Source: Candidatus Nanopelagicus limnes (GTDB taxonomy: Bacteria; Actinomycetota; Actinomycetes; Nanopelagicales; Nanopelagicaceae). Taken from it: 64,000 bases of DNA. The stretch lies in assembly GCF_002287885.2 (NCBI RefSeq), contig NZ_CP016768.2, positions 186,001 through 250,000 of the forward strand. Direction: 5' to 3'. The notes under the pieces are model-generated. The model saw only the letters and a program-made list of their open reading frames with translations. It was not told the DNA's origin and searched no databases. The number at the start of each line of letters is the position of its first letter. Within the stretch, counting starts at the first letter, position 1. Below are positions 8,405 through 17,223 of the stretch, one piece after another. A program made the position numbers and the translations under genes.

Positions 8405-8542
8405 ATGGATGAGGGCAAAAGTTTTGATATGGGTGTTGCTGGCTCATTAACCATGATTTTTTTAACCTTAGCTATGGTGGTTTTGTTAACAAGTTTTTAC
8501 CGCAGATATAAGAGATTAGCCGATCGCAAAGATCAAGAGTAA
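8405..8542 (+). CDS. Small single-pass membrane protein (45 aa)
   Basis: A short ORF encodes 45 residues: an acidic start (MDEGKSFDMG), one hydrophobic helix (about residues 11-30) and a basic tail rich in Arg and Lys ending in Gln-Glu. A good Shine-Dalgarno sequence (GAGGGAGAG, 8391-8399) sits about five bases before the ATG, and the next gene begins ten bases after its stop, so it looks like the first gene of the SURF1 cluster. Small membrane proteins in this position occur in actinobacterial cytochrome oxidase assembly neighbourhoods. I do not recognise a named family. Confidence 0.6.
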   Translation: MDEGKSFDMGVAGSLTMIFLTLAMVVLLTSFYRRYKRLADRKDQE

Positions 8543-8552
8543 TTCTTTAACT

Positions 8553-9293
8553 ATGAAGCAGGTGCTAAAAAAGGCTGCAACAGTTTTAATCTGGCTCAGC
8601 CTCATCTATGCCTGCTATGAATTAGGTATCTGGCAATTACATAGAGCCCAAGAATTAAATAAAGTAACTGCGCCAAAGCCAGATCAACCTTTAATTGCCC
8701 TCGAGCAGGTTTCTTCCGCTGGCATGAATATGCCGATCAAAGCGGTTAATCGAATTGTTTCAGCATCTGGAAACTACACCACATCCTTTGTGGCTCGCGA
8801 TCAAAAGCTCTCAGAAGGTGTGCTTGCAAATCTTGATGTTAGATTATTAAAACTAAGCACCGGCCATGGCGTATTAGTGGTTAGGGAGGTGCTTGGGCAA
8901 ATACAGGATCAAATCAACACTGAAGTTTCTATTACCGGCCGGCTATACCCAAGGCAAAATGTTGATCGAGCCTTTGCAAAGCCAGGTGAGCTTTCTAGAA
9001 TTGATCCAGCATTAGTTGTAAGTAAGGTAAATCCATTTTTATATGATGGCTACATTATTTTAAAGTCAGAAAAAACTGGCGCCGATCAAAGTAGTGATTT
9101 AACCTTGGTGGCCTCAGAACAAATCTCTAATCGCCTGCCTGGCTTTTATTGGCAACATATCTCCTACGTTGTGGTCTGGTGGTTTATGGGGTTACTGCTT
9201 TTAATTGCACCAGCCTTTCCACAATTTAGAGCCAAGAGCGATAAGGTAAATAACAAGGCAGACAAGACTAAGAAAGTAGGATTAAAAAAATGA
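8553..9293 (+). CDS. SURF1 family cytochrome oxidase assembly protein
   Basis: A 246-residue protein with an N-terminal membrane helix (about 8-26), a large extracytoplasmic domain and a C-terminal helix (about 204-222), the classic SURF1 topology. Family features are the ELGIWQLHRAQELN segment (about 24-37), the SASGNYTT motif and a C-terminal NRLPGFYWQHISYVVVWW segment that matches the conserved pre-helix region. SURF1 helps insert haem a into cytochrome c oxidase subunit I, so an aa3-type oxidase is expected elsewhere in the genome. The stop overlaps the start of the DUF3817 gene by four bases. Confidence 0.88.
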   Translation: MKQVLKKAATVLIWLSLIYACYELGIWQLHRAQELNKVTAPKPDQPLIALEQVSSAGMNMPIKAVNRIVSASGNYTTSFVARDQKLSEGVLANLDVRLLKLSTGHGVLVVREVLGQIQDQINTEVSITGRLYPRQNVDRAFAKPGELSRIDPALVVSKVNPFLYDGYIILKSEKTGADQSSDLTLVASEQISNRLPGFYWQHISYVVVWWFMGLLLLIAPAFPQFRAKSDKVNNKADKTKKVGLKK

Positions 9294-9589
9294 GGCAAAT
9301 TACTCTCTTCTTCCGTTTTTGGGCGCTTTGGGCCGGGGTTATGTCACTGCTGCTTTGGTTTGTTTATATGCCAGCTAAGTACTTAGTTAGCGATAAGAGT
9401 TTTTATGAGCAATTTATCTGGATACCAATTGTGCATGGCTTTACCTATCCAGTTTATTTAGTTGCAGCCTTAGCCCTTTGTATGGTCAAGCGAAAGTCCC
9501 TACTTAGTACCGCCCTATTTCTTCTTGCTGGCACCTTGCCGGTGGCATCGATTTGGATTGAACGGCGCGTAAAAAGCGGCCGGTGGTAG
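9290..9589 (+). CDS. DUF3817 integral membrane protein
   Basis: A 99-residue protein with three hydrophobic segments and the features of DUF3817: an N-terminal FRFWALWAGVMSLLLWF helix, the MPAKYL motif (about 27-32) and an IPIVHGFTYPVYLVAALAL segment with a buried His. Families of this type occur next to SURF1 and other respiratory assembly genes in actinobacteria; the biochemical role is unknown. Translation is coupled to SURF1 by a four-base overlap. Confidence 0.85.
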   Translation: MRQITLFFRFWALWAGVMSLLLWFVYMPAKYLVSDKSFYEQFIWIPIVHGFTYPVYLVAALALCMVKRKSLLSTALFLLAGTLPVASIWIERRVKSGRW

Positions 9590-9718
9590 TTAAAGCCTTT
9601 ACCTAAACTTAATCTTTAAGCCTTGCGTGTTGCCACAGATTCTTCAGGTTGGTTATTTACCCTTTACCTATTCTTCCACAACCATCGGGCACAATTAAAG
9701 AGATTGCGACGACACTAA

Positions 9719-11071
9719 TTGGCTAGTGAATCTATTGTCTTAAAGTCAGTATCCCCACAAGCCCAACCTGCCCGCATCACTTATGTGCTAGATACCAGCG
9801 TTCTACTTGCAGATCCAATTGCCTTAAGCCGTTTTGCAGAGCATGAAGTAATCATTCCAATCACAGTAATTGGTGAGTTAGAGACCAAGCGAGATCACCC
9901 AGAGCTTGGCTACTTTGCAAGAGCTGCCCTTCGCACCCTTGATGACTTACGGGTAAAAAGTGGGCGATTAGATAAACCAATTGGAATCAATGAAGAGGGC
10001 GGCACATTATCAGTTGAGTTAAATCACGCCGATCCTTCAAAGTTGCCAGCCGGCTTTTTGCGGGATGGCTCAAATGATTCAAGAATTTTAGCAATCGCAA
10101 AAAACCTAATGTCAGATGGCCGCCAAGTGGTTTTAGTTACTAAGGATTTACCACTTCGAGTTAAAGCATCCTCAGTTGGAGTGGAGGCGCAGGAGTACCG
10201 CGCAGAGTTAGCCAGCACTAGTGGCTGGAGTGGCATGGTGGAGGAGAGTGTTGGCTCAACTGTTATTGACGCACTTTATGAAAATGAAAAAATCTCACAT
10301 GAGATTGCAAAAAAATATCCTTGCCATACCGGTGTGGTGCTCCACTCTGAAAAAGGAAGTGCGCTCGCAAGAGTTACCCCAGATAAACATCTGCATTTAG
10401 TAAGAGGAGATCGCAGTGCATTTGGTTTGCATGGGCGAAGTGCTGAACAAAGAGTTGCCTTAGATATTTTGTTAGATCCAGAGGTTGGCATTGTTTCCTT
10501 AGGTGGCAGAGCCGGAACTGGCAAAAGCGCCTTGGCATTATCAGCTGGCTTAGAAGCGGTCTTAGAGAAGCGATTACATAAAAAGGTAGTGATCTTTCGT
10601 CCTCTTTATGCAGTTGGTGGTCAAGAGCTTGGTTATCTGCCAGGAACTGAAAATGAAAAGATGTCACCTTGGGCCCAAGCAGTTTTTGACACCTTAGGGG
10701 CACTAGTTAGCCAACAGGTATTGGATGAGGTAGTGGAGCGAGGATTAATCGAGGTGCTGCCGCTTACTCATATCCGAGGCCGCTCCCTGCATGACTCCTT
10801 TGTAATTGTTGATGAAGCCCAATCCCTAGAGCGAGGTGTTTTACTAACGGTGCTCTCTCGTATTGGCCAAGGCTCCCGGGTCATCCTCACCCATGACATC
10901 GCCCAGCGAGATAACCTGCGGGTGGGCCGCCATGACGGGGTAGTTGCAGTGGTTGAATCCCTAAAGGGGCATCCGCTCTTTGCCCATATCACCTTGACTA
11001 GAAGTGAACGCAGCCAGATCGCAGCCCTTGTGACTGAGCTATTAGAGGAGCCAATTAACTTCACAAGTTGA
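9719..11071 (+). CDS. PhoH family protein with N-terminal PIN domain (PhoH2-like)
   Basis: A 450-residue fusion of a PIN ribonuclease domain (about 18-165) and a PhoH ATPase/helicase domain (about 240-445). PIN acidic residues are visible in YVLDTSVLL (Asp 25), [16 protein letters not shown] and VTKDLPLR. The PhoH part carries Walker [10 protein letters not shown] (263-271) and Walker B VIVDEAQ (362-368). PhoH2 proteins of mycobacteria are ATP-dependent RNA-unwinding ribonucleases, which is the likely activity. The start is TTG at 9719; there is no clear Shine-Dalgarno sequence, and no earlier start is available that fits. Confidence 0.9.
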   Translation: MASESIVLKSVSPQAQPARITYVLDTSVLLADPIALSRFAEHEVIIPITVIGELETKRDHPELGYFARAALRTLDDLRVKSGRLDKPIGINEEGGTLSVELNHADPSKLPAGFLRDGSNDSRILAIAKNLMSDGRQVVLVTKDLPLRVKASSVGVEAQEYRAELASTSGWSGMVEESVGSTVIDALYENEKISHEIAKKYPCHTGVVLHSEKGSALARVTPDKHLHLVRGDRSAFGLHGRSAEQRVALDILLDPEVGIVSLGGRAGTGKSALALSAGLEAVLEKRLHKKVVIFRPLYAVGGQELGYLPGTENEKMSPWAQAVFDTLGALVSQQVLDEVVERGLIEVLPLTHIRGRSLHDSFVIVDEAQSLERGVLLTVLSRIGQGSRVILTHDIAQRDNLRVGRHDGVVAVVESLKGHPLFAHITLTRSERSQIAALVTELLEEPINFTS

Positions 11072-11188
11072 TTTAAACCCCTCTTACGACATATGGGATA
11101 AATCGGACTTCACCCTATCTGACCTGCGGTTTTAATACTGAGAATACCTGTGAATATAAACATAATCGCGCCACGCGCCTCTATAAAG

Positions 11189-11273
11189 TTGCCCCCACCA
11201 CCCCTGGCTGACACCCTAATGAAGTTCCAGAGAGCCAATTGAGGTGATCTGGCAAGGAATGAAAGGGGGGCAA
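11189..11273 (+). promoter_or_regulatory. Possible long-range pairing that hides the ribosome binding site
   Basis: TTGCCCCC at 11189-11196 is exactly complementary to GGGGGCAA at 11266-11273, which contains the only strong Shine-Dalgarno sequence of the following gene (its ATG is at 11276). Folding would sequester the site with a loop of about 69 bases. The rest of the 204-base gap (11072-11275) shows no riboswitch class I recognise. Confidence 0.4.
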
Positions 11274-11275
11274 GG

Positions 11276-11878
11276 ATGAAAGTTAAAGCTTTAACTATCA
11301 CCACGCCACGGGTTCGGCGCATCTCAATGACCGCTGCCTGCCTAGCCTTCTTCCTGTTTATCTCAGAGCCGGCCTACGCCTCTAGCAACCTAACCTTTTC
11401 AGTAACCATCCCATCAGTTGCCAGCAATTTAGAGAGCACCACCCCACTACCTGGGGAGGAGGGCTTTGACCCAACCCCATCACTATTAGAGCTAGATGCG
11501 GTTAAGACCGTAGATGCCTCGGCGATGGCGCTGATCTCAGTTGCTGCCCGCAAGGTGGATCTTGCCCGCCAACCAGATGGCGCTCGCGAGATCGCTAAGA
11601 GTTTAATTGCAGCTAATTACAGCTGGTCGGAAAAACAGTTCACCTGCCTTGATCAACTTTGGACTAAAGAGAGTCATTGGAATTACAAAGCAAGAAATAA
11701 AGTTTCAGGTGCTCATGGAATTGCCCAAGCACTTCCTGCCACCAAGATGGAGATTGTCGGAACTGATTGGCGAACAAATCCGGTAACTCAAATTACCTGG
11801 GGACTTAAGTACATTCAAGAGCGTTATAACACTCCATGTGCTGCCTGGAGTAAATTCAAACGATCAAACTGGTACTAG
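11276..11878 (+). CDS. Secreted lytic transglycosylase-like protein
   Basis: A 200-residue protein with a basic N terminus and a hydrophobic signal segment (about residues 16-37, probable cleavage after AYA). After a low-complexity linker, the C-terminal 85 residues contain an SLT/lysozyme-like fold: LWTKESHWNYKARN with the presumed catalytic Glu, SGAHGIAQALPATKM, and WGLKYIQERYNTPCAAW. It likely cleaves peptidoglycan outside the membrane. Two cysteines, one in FTCLDQ and one in TPCAAW, could form a disulfide. Codon use appears more GC-rich in the first half than in neighbours. A short ACTAG/CTAGT stem with a T run overlaps its end and could serve as a weak terminator. Confidence 0.85.
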   Translation: MKVKALTITTPRVRRISMTAACLAFFLFISEPAYASSNLTFSVTIPSVASNLESTTPLPGEEGFDPTPSLLELDAVKTVDASAMALISVAARKVDLARQPDGAREIAKSLIAANYSWSEKQFTCLDQLWTKESHWNYKARNKVSGAHGIAQALPATKMEIVGTDWRTNPVTQITWGLKYIQERYNTPCAAWSKFKRSNWY

Positions 11879-11885
11879 TACTTTT

Positions 11886-13571
11886 CTAGTTAGGTTTTTT
11901 ACCAATACTTAATGGTTTTCTAGTTTGGGCATAAAAATCATTACCCTTATCATCAATAATAATAAAAGCTGGAAAGTTTTCTACCTCAATCTTCCAGACC
12001 GCTTCCATACCAAGCTCTTCATAATCTAAAACCTCAACCTTTTTTATACAATCCTGGGCAAGTCGGGCTGCCGGTCCACCAATTGAGCCTAGATAAAAAC
12101 CGCCATACTTTTTACAAGCGCTAGCCACCGCTTCAGATCTATTTCCTTTAGCCAACATAATCAGTGAACCACCTGCTGCTTGGAATTGTTCAACATAGGA
12201 ATCCATTCGCCCGGCAGTAGTTGGACCAAATGAGCCGGAAGGGTAACCTGCAGGTGTCTTTGCTGGGCCTGCGTAATAAACTGCATGATTTTTTAAGTAC
12301 TCAGGAAGTGCCTTACCACTATCTAGTAGCTCTTTAATTTTTGCATGGGCTAAATCTCTAGCAACTACTAATGTGCCAGTTAGAAGCACTCTAGTTTTAA
12401 CTGGGTGCTTTGATAATTGAGCCAAAATATCAGCCATTTTCGCAGTTAAATCAATCTTTATTTCCGGCCCATCTAGATCCTCATTTGTAGCAGCAGGTAA
12501 GTAGTGCGCAGGCTCTGTCTCTAGCTTTTCAATAAAGACGCCATCTTTATTGATCTTTGCCTTTACCTGTCGATCTGCCGAGCATGAAACTGCAATAGCA
12601 ATTGGCAGGGAAGCACCATGACGAGGCAATCTAACAACTCGAACATCATGACAAAAGTACTTGCCACCAAATTGGGCGCCAATTCCAATATTTTGAGTTA
12701 ACTTTAAAATCTCTTTTTCTAACTCTAAATCTCTAAAGCCATGACCAGTTTTGGCATCCCCTTTTGTGGGAAGTGAATCTAAATATTTAGTGCTGGCAAG
12801 TTTGGCAGTCTTAACTGTGTACTCCGCACTTGTGCCCCCAATTACCACAACAAGGTGATAAGGCGGGCAAGCTGATGTACCAAGGGAGCGAAGTTTTTCA
12901 TCCAACCAATTCATAAATGAGGTTGGGTTTAAAACTGCCTTAGTCTCTTGGTATAAAAATGATTTATTAGCACTGCCGCCACCTTTAGCAATAAATAAGA
13001 AGTTGTACTCATCTGGGTGATCTGTATCTGAGTAGATCTCAATTTGGGCCGGTAAATTATTTCCGGTGTTTTTCTCCTCCCAGGTAGTAACTGGTGCAAG
13101 TTGGGAGTAGCGCAGATTTAACTTTGTAAACGCGTCATAAACACCACGAGAAATTGAGATCTCATCTTTTTCTTCAGTTAAAACCTGCTGACCTTTTTTA
13201 CCCATCACAATTGCAGTGCCAGTGTCTTGGCACATCGGCAATATGCCACCTGCTGAAATATTGGCATTTTTTAATAGATCAGTTGCCACAAATCGATCAT
13301 TGGGAGAGGCTTCAGGATCCTTTAAAATATTGGCTAATTGCTCAAGGTGCTCACTGCGCAGGTAATGGGAAATATCATGCAAGGCAACTTGAGTTAAATT
13401 ACTTATCGCATCTTTTGATACCTTTAAAAATTGGCGGCCATCAGCGGTGAAGGTGCTCACGCCCTCATTTGAAATTAATCGATACTCGGTTTTATCTGGC
13501 CCAATCGGCAGTAGATCTTGGTATGAAAACTCAGGTGCCATAGGGCTAAATCTACTGTCTTGGATCATCAA
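11886..13571 (-). CDS. fum: Fumarate hydratase, class I (iron-sulfur type)
   Basis: A 561-residue enzyme of the homodimeric class I fumarases, which interconvert fumarate and malate in the TCA cycle using an oxygen-labile 4Fe-4S cluster. Conserved Cys candidates occur in [25 protein letters not shown] and AVSCSADRQ; the C-terminal domain carries [13 protein letters not shown] and KGNRS. The length is that of a fused alpha plus beta form. The start is at 13571 (MMIQDSR), with a second ATG immediately after. The divergent ispH start is only 13 bases away, so the two promoters overlap. Confidence 0.93.
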   Translation of the reverse strand: MMIQDSRFSPMAPEFSYQDLLPIGPDKTEYRLISNEGVSTFTADGRQFLKVSKDAISNLTQVALHDISHYLRSEHLEQLANILKDPEASPNDRFVATDLLKNANISAGGILPMCQDTGTAIVMGKKGQQVLTEEKDEISISRGVYDAFTKLNLRYSQLAPVTTWEEKNTGNNLPAQIEIYSDTDHPDEYNFLFIAKGGGSANKSFLYQETKAVLNPTSFMNWLDEKLRSLGTSACPPYHLVVVIGGTSAEYTVKTAKLASTKYLDSLPTKGDAKTGHGFRDLELEKEILKLTQNIGIGAQFGGKYFCHDVRVVRLPRHGASLPIAIAVSCSADRQVKAKINKDGVFIEKLETEPAHYLPAATNEDLDGPEIKIDLTAKMADILAQLSKHPVKTRVLLTGTLVVARDLAHAKIKELLDSGKALPEYLKNHAVYYAGPAKTPAGYPSGSFGPTTAGRMDSYVEQFQAAGGSLIMLAKGNRSEAVASACKKYGGFYLGSIGGPAARLAQDCIKKVEVLDYEELGMEAVWKIEVENFPAFIIIDDKGNDFYAQTRKPLSIGKKPN

Positions 13572-13584
13572 TTAGGATAAGCAC

Positions 13585-14550
13585 ATGAGCCTAGCCACTA
13601 AAAAGCGAGTATTACTTGCAGCACCTCGTGGCTACTGCGCTGGTGTTGATCGCGCAGTTATCACCGTTGAAAAAGCTTTAGATCTCTATGGCGCACCGGT
13701 ATATGTTCGAAAACAAATTGTTCACAACAAACATGTGGTCCAAACTTTAGAAGCCAGGGGTGCAATATTTGTTGATGAAACCGATGAGGTGCCAGAGGGA
13801 AAGATTGTGGTTTTCTCAGCCCACGGAGTTTCACCTGCAGTCCATCAAAGCGCTGCGAGTCGTAATCTAAAAACTATTGATGCCACCTGCCCGCTAGTAA
13901 CCAAGGTTCACCATGAAGCTAGAAGATTTGCCTCCGATGATTACGATATTTTGTTAATTGGTCATGAAGGACATGAAGAGGTGGATGGCACAGCTGGTGA
14001 AGCGCCAGAGCATGTGCAATTAGTTGATGGTATTGAAAGCATTAAAAATATTAAGGTTCGTGATGAAAATAAGGTGGCTTGGTTATCTCAAACAACCTTA
14101 AGTGTTGATGAAACCTTGGCAACTGTGGCAGAGCTTCGGAAGCGATTTCCAAATCTAATTGATCCACCAAGTGATGACATTTGTTATGCCACCCAAAACC
14201 GACAGGTGGCAATTAAAGAGATTGCCCCACAAGCAGATTTAGTTTTAGTTGTTGGCTCAACTAACTCATCAAACTCAGTACGACTAGTTGAGGTTTCCTT
14301 AGAGTATGGCGCTAAAGCTGCCTACCTAATTGATTACGCTGCTGAGGCAAAGGATGAGTGGCTGGCCGGAGTTACAACTATTGGAGTTTCAAGTGGAGCG
14401 TCTGTGCCAGAAATATTAGTTAAGGATTTACTTACCTGGCTTGCCGATCGTGGATTTTCTGACGTGGAAACAGTAACTGCAACTGAGGAACATTTGTTAT
14501 TTGCAATACCACCTGAGCTTCGTAAAGATTTAAAAGCTGCTGGTAGGTAA
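13585..14550 (+). CDS. ispH: 4-hydroxy-3-methylbut-2-enyl diphosphate reductase IspH
   Basis: The last enzyme of the MEP isoprenoid pathway, an iron-sulfur protein making IPP and DMAPP. The 321-residue product has the three cluster cysteines in [20 protein letters not shown] and ICYATQNRQ, plus the [12 protein letters not shown] substrate segment. A -10 box TAGGAT at 13573-13578 lies exactly six bases before the ATG, suggesting a leaderless mRNA. Isoprenoids from this pathway would feed quinones and the carotenoid/retinal needed by the rhodopsin encoded near 62 kb. The 3' end overlaps the convergent DUF6542 gene by 21 bases. Confidence 0.96.
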   Translation: MSLATKKRVLLAAPRGYCAGVDRAVITVEKALDLYGAPVYVRKQIVHNKHVVQTLEARGAIFVDETDEVPEGKIVVFSAHGVSPAVHQSAASRNLKTIDATCPLVTKVHHEARRFASDDYDILLIGHEGHEEVDGTAGEAPEHVQLVDGIESIKNIKVRDENKVAWLSQTTLSVDETLATVAELRKRFPNLIDPPSDDICYATQNRQVAIKEIAPQADLVLVVGSTNSSNSVRLVEVSLEYGAKAAYLIDYAAEAKDEWLAGVTTIGVSSGASVPEILVKDLLTWLADRGFSDVETVTATEEHLLFAIPPELRKDLKAAGR

Positions 14551-14952
14551 TTCAGTTTCCTTTTTTCGCTCTTTTCTAAACCAGATAAACCAAGCAATAG
14601 CAGCTCCAGATAATAAATAAAAGGAGACTGAAGCTAAACCTGCAACTAAATCAATTAACAACTTAGTTGGCGAAAAGGATGAGCTGCCTAAAGTTGGCAT
14701 CAAAATTATGGAAGCAATTAAAAGTGAAACGGGCGGTGCAACGGCTGTGACATATGCAGTTCCGCTTCTTCCCAAGTAAATTGCGCCAAAAAAGGCTATC
14801 CAGATAGCTAGGCAGGTAATTATCCCCAGTGAGTTTCGAAATAGTATTTCGATGCCTTCAAATAAAAATATTACTAAAAATTGCAGAATAACAACTCCAG
14901 GCTTAGTTAAACCAGGACCCTTAATTGGTGAGTTAATTGGCAGCGTGCTCAT
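14530..14952 (-). CDS. DUF6542-like four-helix membrane protein
   Basis: A 140-residue protein with four hydrophobic segments (about residues 22-36, 44-60, 70-85 and 108-128), a cytoplasmic N terminus and a Lys/Arg/Glu-rich tail. Size, topology and position between ispH and rmuC fit the actinobacterial DUF6542 family; the assignment relies partly on context. Function unknown. Its ATG (14950-14952) directly abuts the RmuC stop codon (TAA then ATG), so translation is coupled. Its last 21 bases overlap the end of ispH on the opposite strand. Confidence 0.6.
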   Translation of the reverse strand: MSTLPINSPIKGPGLTKPGVVILQFLVIFLFEGIEILFRNSLGIITCLAIWIAFFGAIYLGRSGTAYVTAVAPPVSLLIASIILMPTLGSSSFSPTKLLIDLVAGLASVSFYLLSGAAIAWFIWFRKERKKETELPTSSF

Positions 14953-16098
14953 TTACTTATCCGTCTCAATCTCTTCTACTTCAATAAAATCATCATCTGC
15001 TGAGATTGCCTTTAACTCTCTAACCTCACCAGGAGATTCTGGATACTCAATTGCTAATTTATCTTTATCTCCGCTAACTCCTAGATTATGAATTCTCCTA
15101 GCTGGACTTAACACCGTTCGTTCAGCAGTTGGAATTAAATCCTCATACGCTTTAGCAGTTGTAGAGATTGCTTTACCAACCGCCACAATTTTGCCATGCA
15201 GGAGCGTGATGTTTTTTAAGAAGGTGTTTGCAACCTTTTGAATCTCATCTGCGTTATCAGCTAACTTATTTCTGGTGAAGATATAACCAATGGTGCGAAG
15301 TAAGGCCATCATTGAGGTTGGGGTAGCAATTGTGACATTTACCTTAAATGCTTTTTCTAGTAATGCTGGATCAATTCGAAGTGCTTCAGCTAGCAGAGTT
15401 TCAAATGGCACAAATAAAACTACAAAATCAGGTGAGCCGACCGATTTGTGGTAACCGCGTTTGGCTAACGCCTCAACATGTTTAAGTAAATCTTTTGTGT
15501 GTTGGGCCAGATAATCATCTCGCTCACTTTGGACCTCTGTGCCAAAGGCATCTAAGAAGCGATCAAAAGGAAATTTAGAATCAACAAATATGGCGCTTCC
15601 GCCAGGCATCTTCACCGTAATATCTGGAATTCCAGATGAATCTGCATCGGTAGTGGATTTTTGTCTGGTGTATTCATGTCCTTCGCGCAGCCCTGCTGAT
15701 TGCAGTAGTAGCTCTAATTGCGCCTCACCAAATTTTCCACGGGCTTGAGAATTAGATAGGGCGCCGGCAATTTTTTTAGTTTCATCAAAGATTGATTCAC
15801 TAGCTCTTCGCATTTCATTAATTGTGGTTTCAAGTTTGGCTTCGGCCTCAGTGCGAATGCGGTTAGCCTCATTAGATTGTTGGGATAATTTCTCAACTGT
15901 TGATTTCATCGCATTTAACTCCGCCGTTAATTTGATGGAGTTTTCAGTCTTACCTCGCTCGGCCTCTAGCTGCTTTTTATAATCATCTAGCAGGGCTGAA
16001 TCTGAGGAATTATTTTTATTACGCAGGGCAGATATTAGATAGCCGATCGCAATTCCAGCCAGCAGTCCAATAATTAGGGTGATGATCGAGGCGGGCAT
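14953..16098 (-). CDS. rmuC: DNA recombination protein RmuC
   Basis: A 381-residue protein with an N-terminal membrane helix (about 3-22), a coiled-coil region (about 38-100) and the conserved RmuC nuclease-like domain (about 115-320). The domain carries RGKFGEAQLELLLQSAGL, DITVKMPGGSAIFVDSKFPFDRF and ATPTSMMALLRTIGY. RmuC limits recombination at inverted repeats and is thought to be a PD-(D/E)XK-type nuclease. It is transcribed toward the DUF6542 gene with coupled translation. Confidence 0.92.
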   Translation of the reverse strand: MPASIITLIIGLLAGIAIGYLISALRNKNNSSDSALLDDYKKQLEAERGKTENSIKLTAELNAMKSTVEKLSQQSNEANRIRTEAEAKLETTINEMRRASESIFDETKKIAGALSNSQARGKFGEAQLELLLQSAGLREGHEYTRQKSTTDADSSGIPDITVKMPGGSAIFVDSKFPFDRFLDAFGTEVQSERDDYLAQHTKDLLKHVEALAKRGYHKSVGSPDFVVLFVPFETLLAEALRIDPALLEKAFKVNVTIATPTSMMALLRTIGYIFTRNKLADNADEIQKVANTFLKNITLLHGKIVAVGKAISTTAKAYEDLIPTAERTVLSPARRIHNLGVSGDKDKLAIEYPESPGEVRELKAISADDDFIEVEEIETDK

Positions 16099-16149
16099 GG
16101 GGTTATAGTGGCATTAACTACTGACAATCTTGCGTAGGCTTAACCCCTT

Positions 16150-17223
16150 GTGAGCCTTTCAATCGGAATCGTCGGTCTGCCAAATGTGGGTAAATCCACC
16201 CTCTTTAATGCGCTGACTAAAAACAATGTCCTAGCTGCTAACTACCCCTTTGCCACCATTGAACCCAATGTTGGTGTGGTGGGAGTTCCAGATGATCGAT
16301 TAGCGGTCTTGGCAGAAATATTCACTTCTGAAAAAATTTTGCCAGCTGCTGTTTCCTTTGTTGATATTGCCGGCATTGTGAAAGGTGCCTCTGAAGGTGC
16401 AGGTCTTGGCAATAAGTTCTTAGCAAATATCAGAGAGTCAGATGCAATCTGCCAAGTTATTCGAGTTTTTAAAGATGGTGATGTGGTCCATGTTGATGGC
16501 AATGTTGATCCTAAAAAAGATATGGAAACAATTAACACCGAACTTTGTTTAGCAGACTTGCAAACCTTAGAAAAGGCGATCCCACGTCTTGAAAAAGAGG
16601 TTAGAACTGTTAAAGAAAAGGTGCCAGTTTTAGAGGCTGCAAAAGCTGCTGCGCAAATTTTAAATCAAGGTCAACTTTTGCGAGGCAGCAAGGTTGATAT
16701 CGCAGCCATTTCTGAGTTACAACTTTTAACTGCAAAACCATTTTTATATGTTTTTAATGTTGATGCCGCTGAATTAGCAGATAATAAATTACGGGAAGAG
16801 TTAGCAGCATTGGTCAAACCAGCAGAGGCGATTTTCTTAGATGCTAAGACAGAGGCAGAGCTTGCTGATTTAGATGCGCCAGATGCGCTGGAATTGCTCA
16901 AATCAATTGGATTAAGTGAGCCAGGATTAACCACATTAGCAAGAGTTGGTTTTAATACATTAGGATTACAGACATATCTGACCGCAGGTCCTAAAGAGGC
17001 CAGAGCGTGGACGATTCATAAAGGTGATACTGCCCCAGCTGCGGCTGGTGTGATTCACACTGATTTTCAAAAAGGATTTATCAAGGCAGAGGTTGTGGCC
17101 TTTGATGATTTAGTAGCTGCTGGATCAATGGTGCAAGCCCGCGCCAATGGCAAGGTGCGAATGGAAGGTAAGGATTACGTGATGGTCGATGGCGATGTAG
17201 TGGAGTTTAGGTTTAATGTCTAA
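16150..17223 (+). CDS. ychF: Ribosome-binding ATPase YchF (OLA1)
   Basis: A universally conserved Obg-like P-loop protein that prefers ATP and binds ribosomes. The 357-residue product has G1 GLPNVGKSTLFNALT (9-23), the NYPFATIEPNVG switch I segment, DIAGIVKGASEGAGLGNKF (switch II), a G4-like FNVDAAEL and a C-terminal TGS domain ending in GDVVEFRFNV. The start is GTG at 16150. The gene overlaps the typA start by eight bases. Confidence 0.95.
   Translation: MSLSIGIVGLPNVGKSTLFNALTKNNVLAANYPFATIEPNVGVVGVPDDRLAVLAEIFTSEKILPAAVSFVDIAGIVKGASEGAGLGNKFLANIRESDAICQVIRVFKDGDVVHVDGNVDPKKDMETINTELCLADLQTLEKAIPRLEKEVRTVKEKVPVLEAAKAAAQILNQGQLLRGSKVDIAAISELQLLTAKPFLYVFNVDAAELADNKLREELAALVKPAEAIFLDAKTEAELADLDAPDALELLKSIGLSEPGLTTLARVGFNTLGLQTYLTAGPKEARAWTIHKGDTAPAAAGVIHTDFQKGFIKAEVVAFDDLVAAGSMVQARANGKVRMEGKDYVMVDGDVVEFRFNV

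Noticed and set aside
11072-11275. c-di-AMP (ydaO-type) riboswitch before the transglycosylase-like gene
   Set aside because: The conserved ydaO core segments (for example GGGGAACCA, GGGGTGAA) are absent; only a possible pairing with the ribosome site remains.
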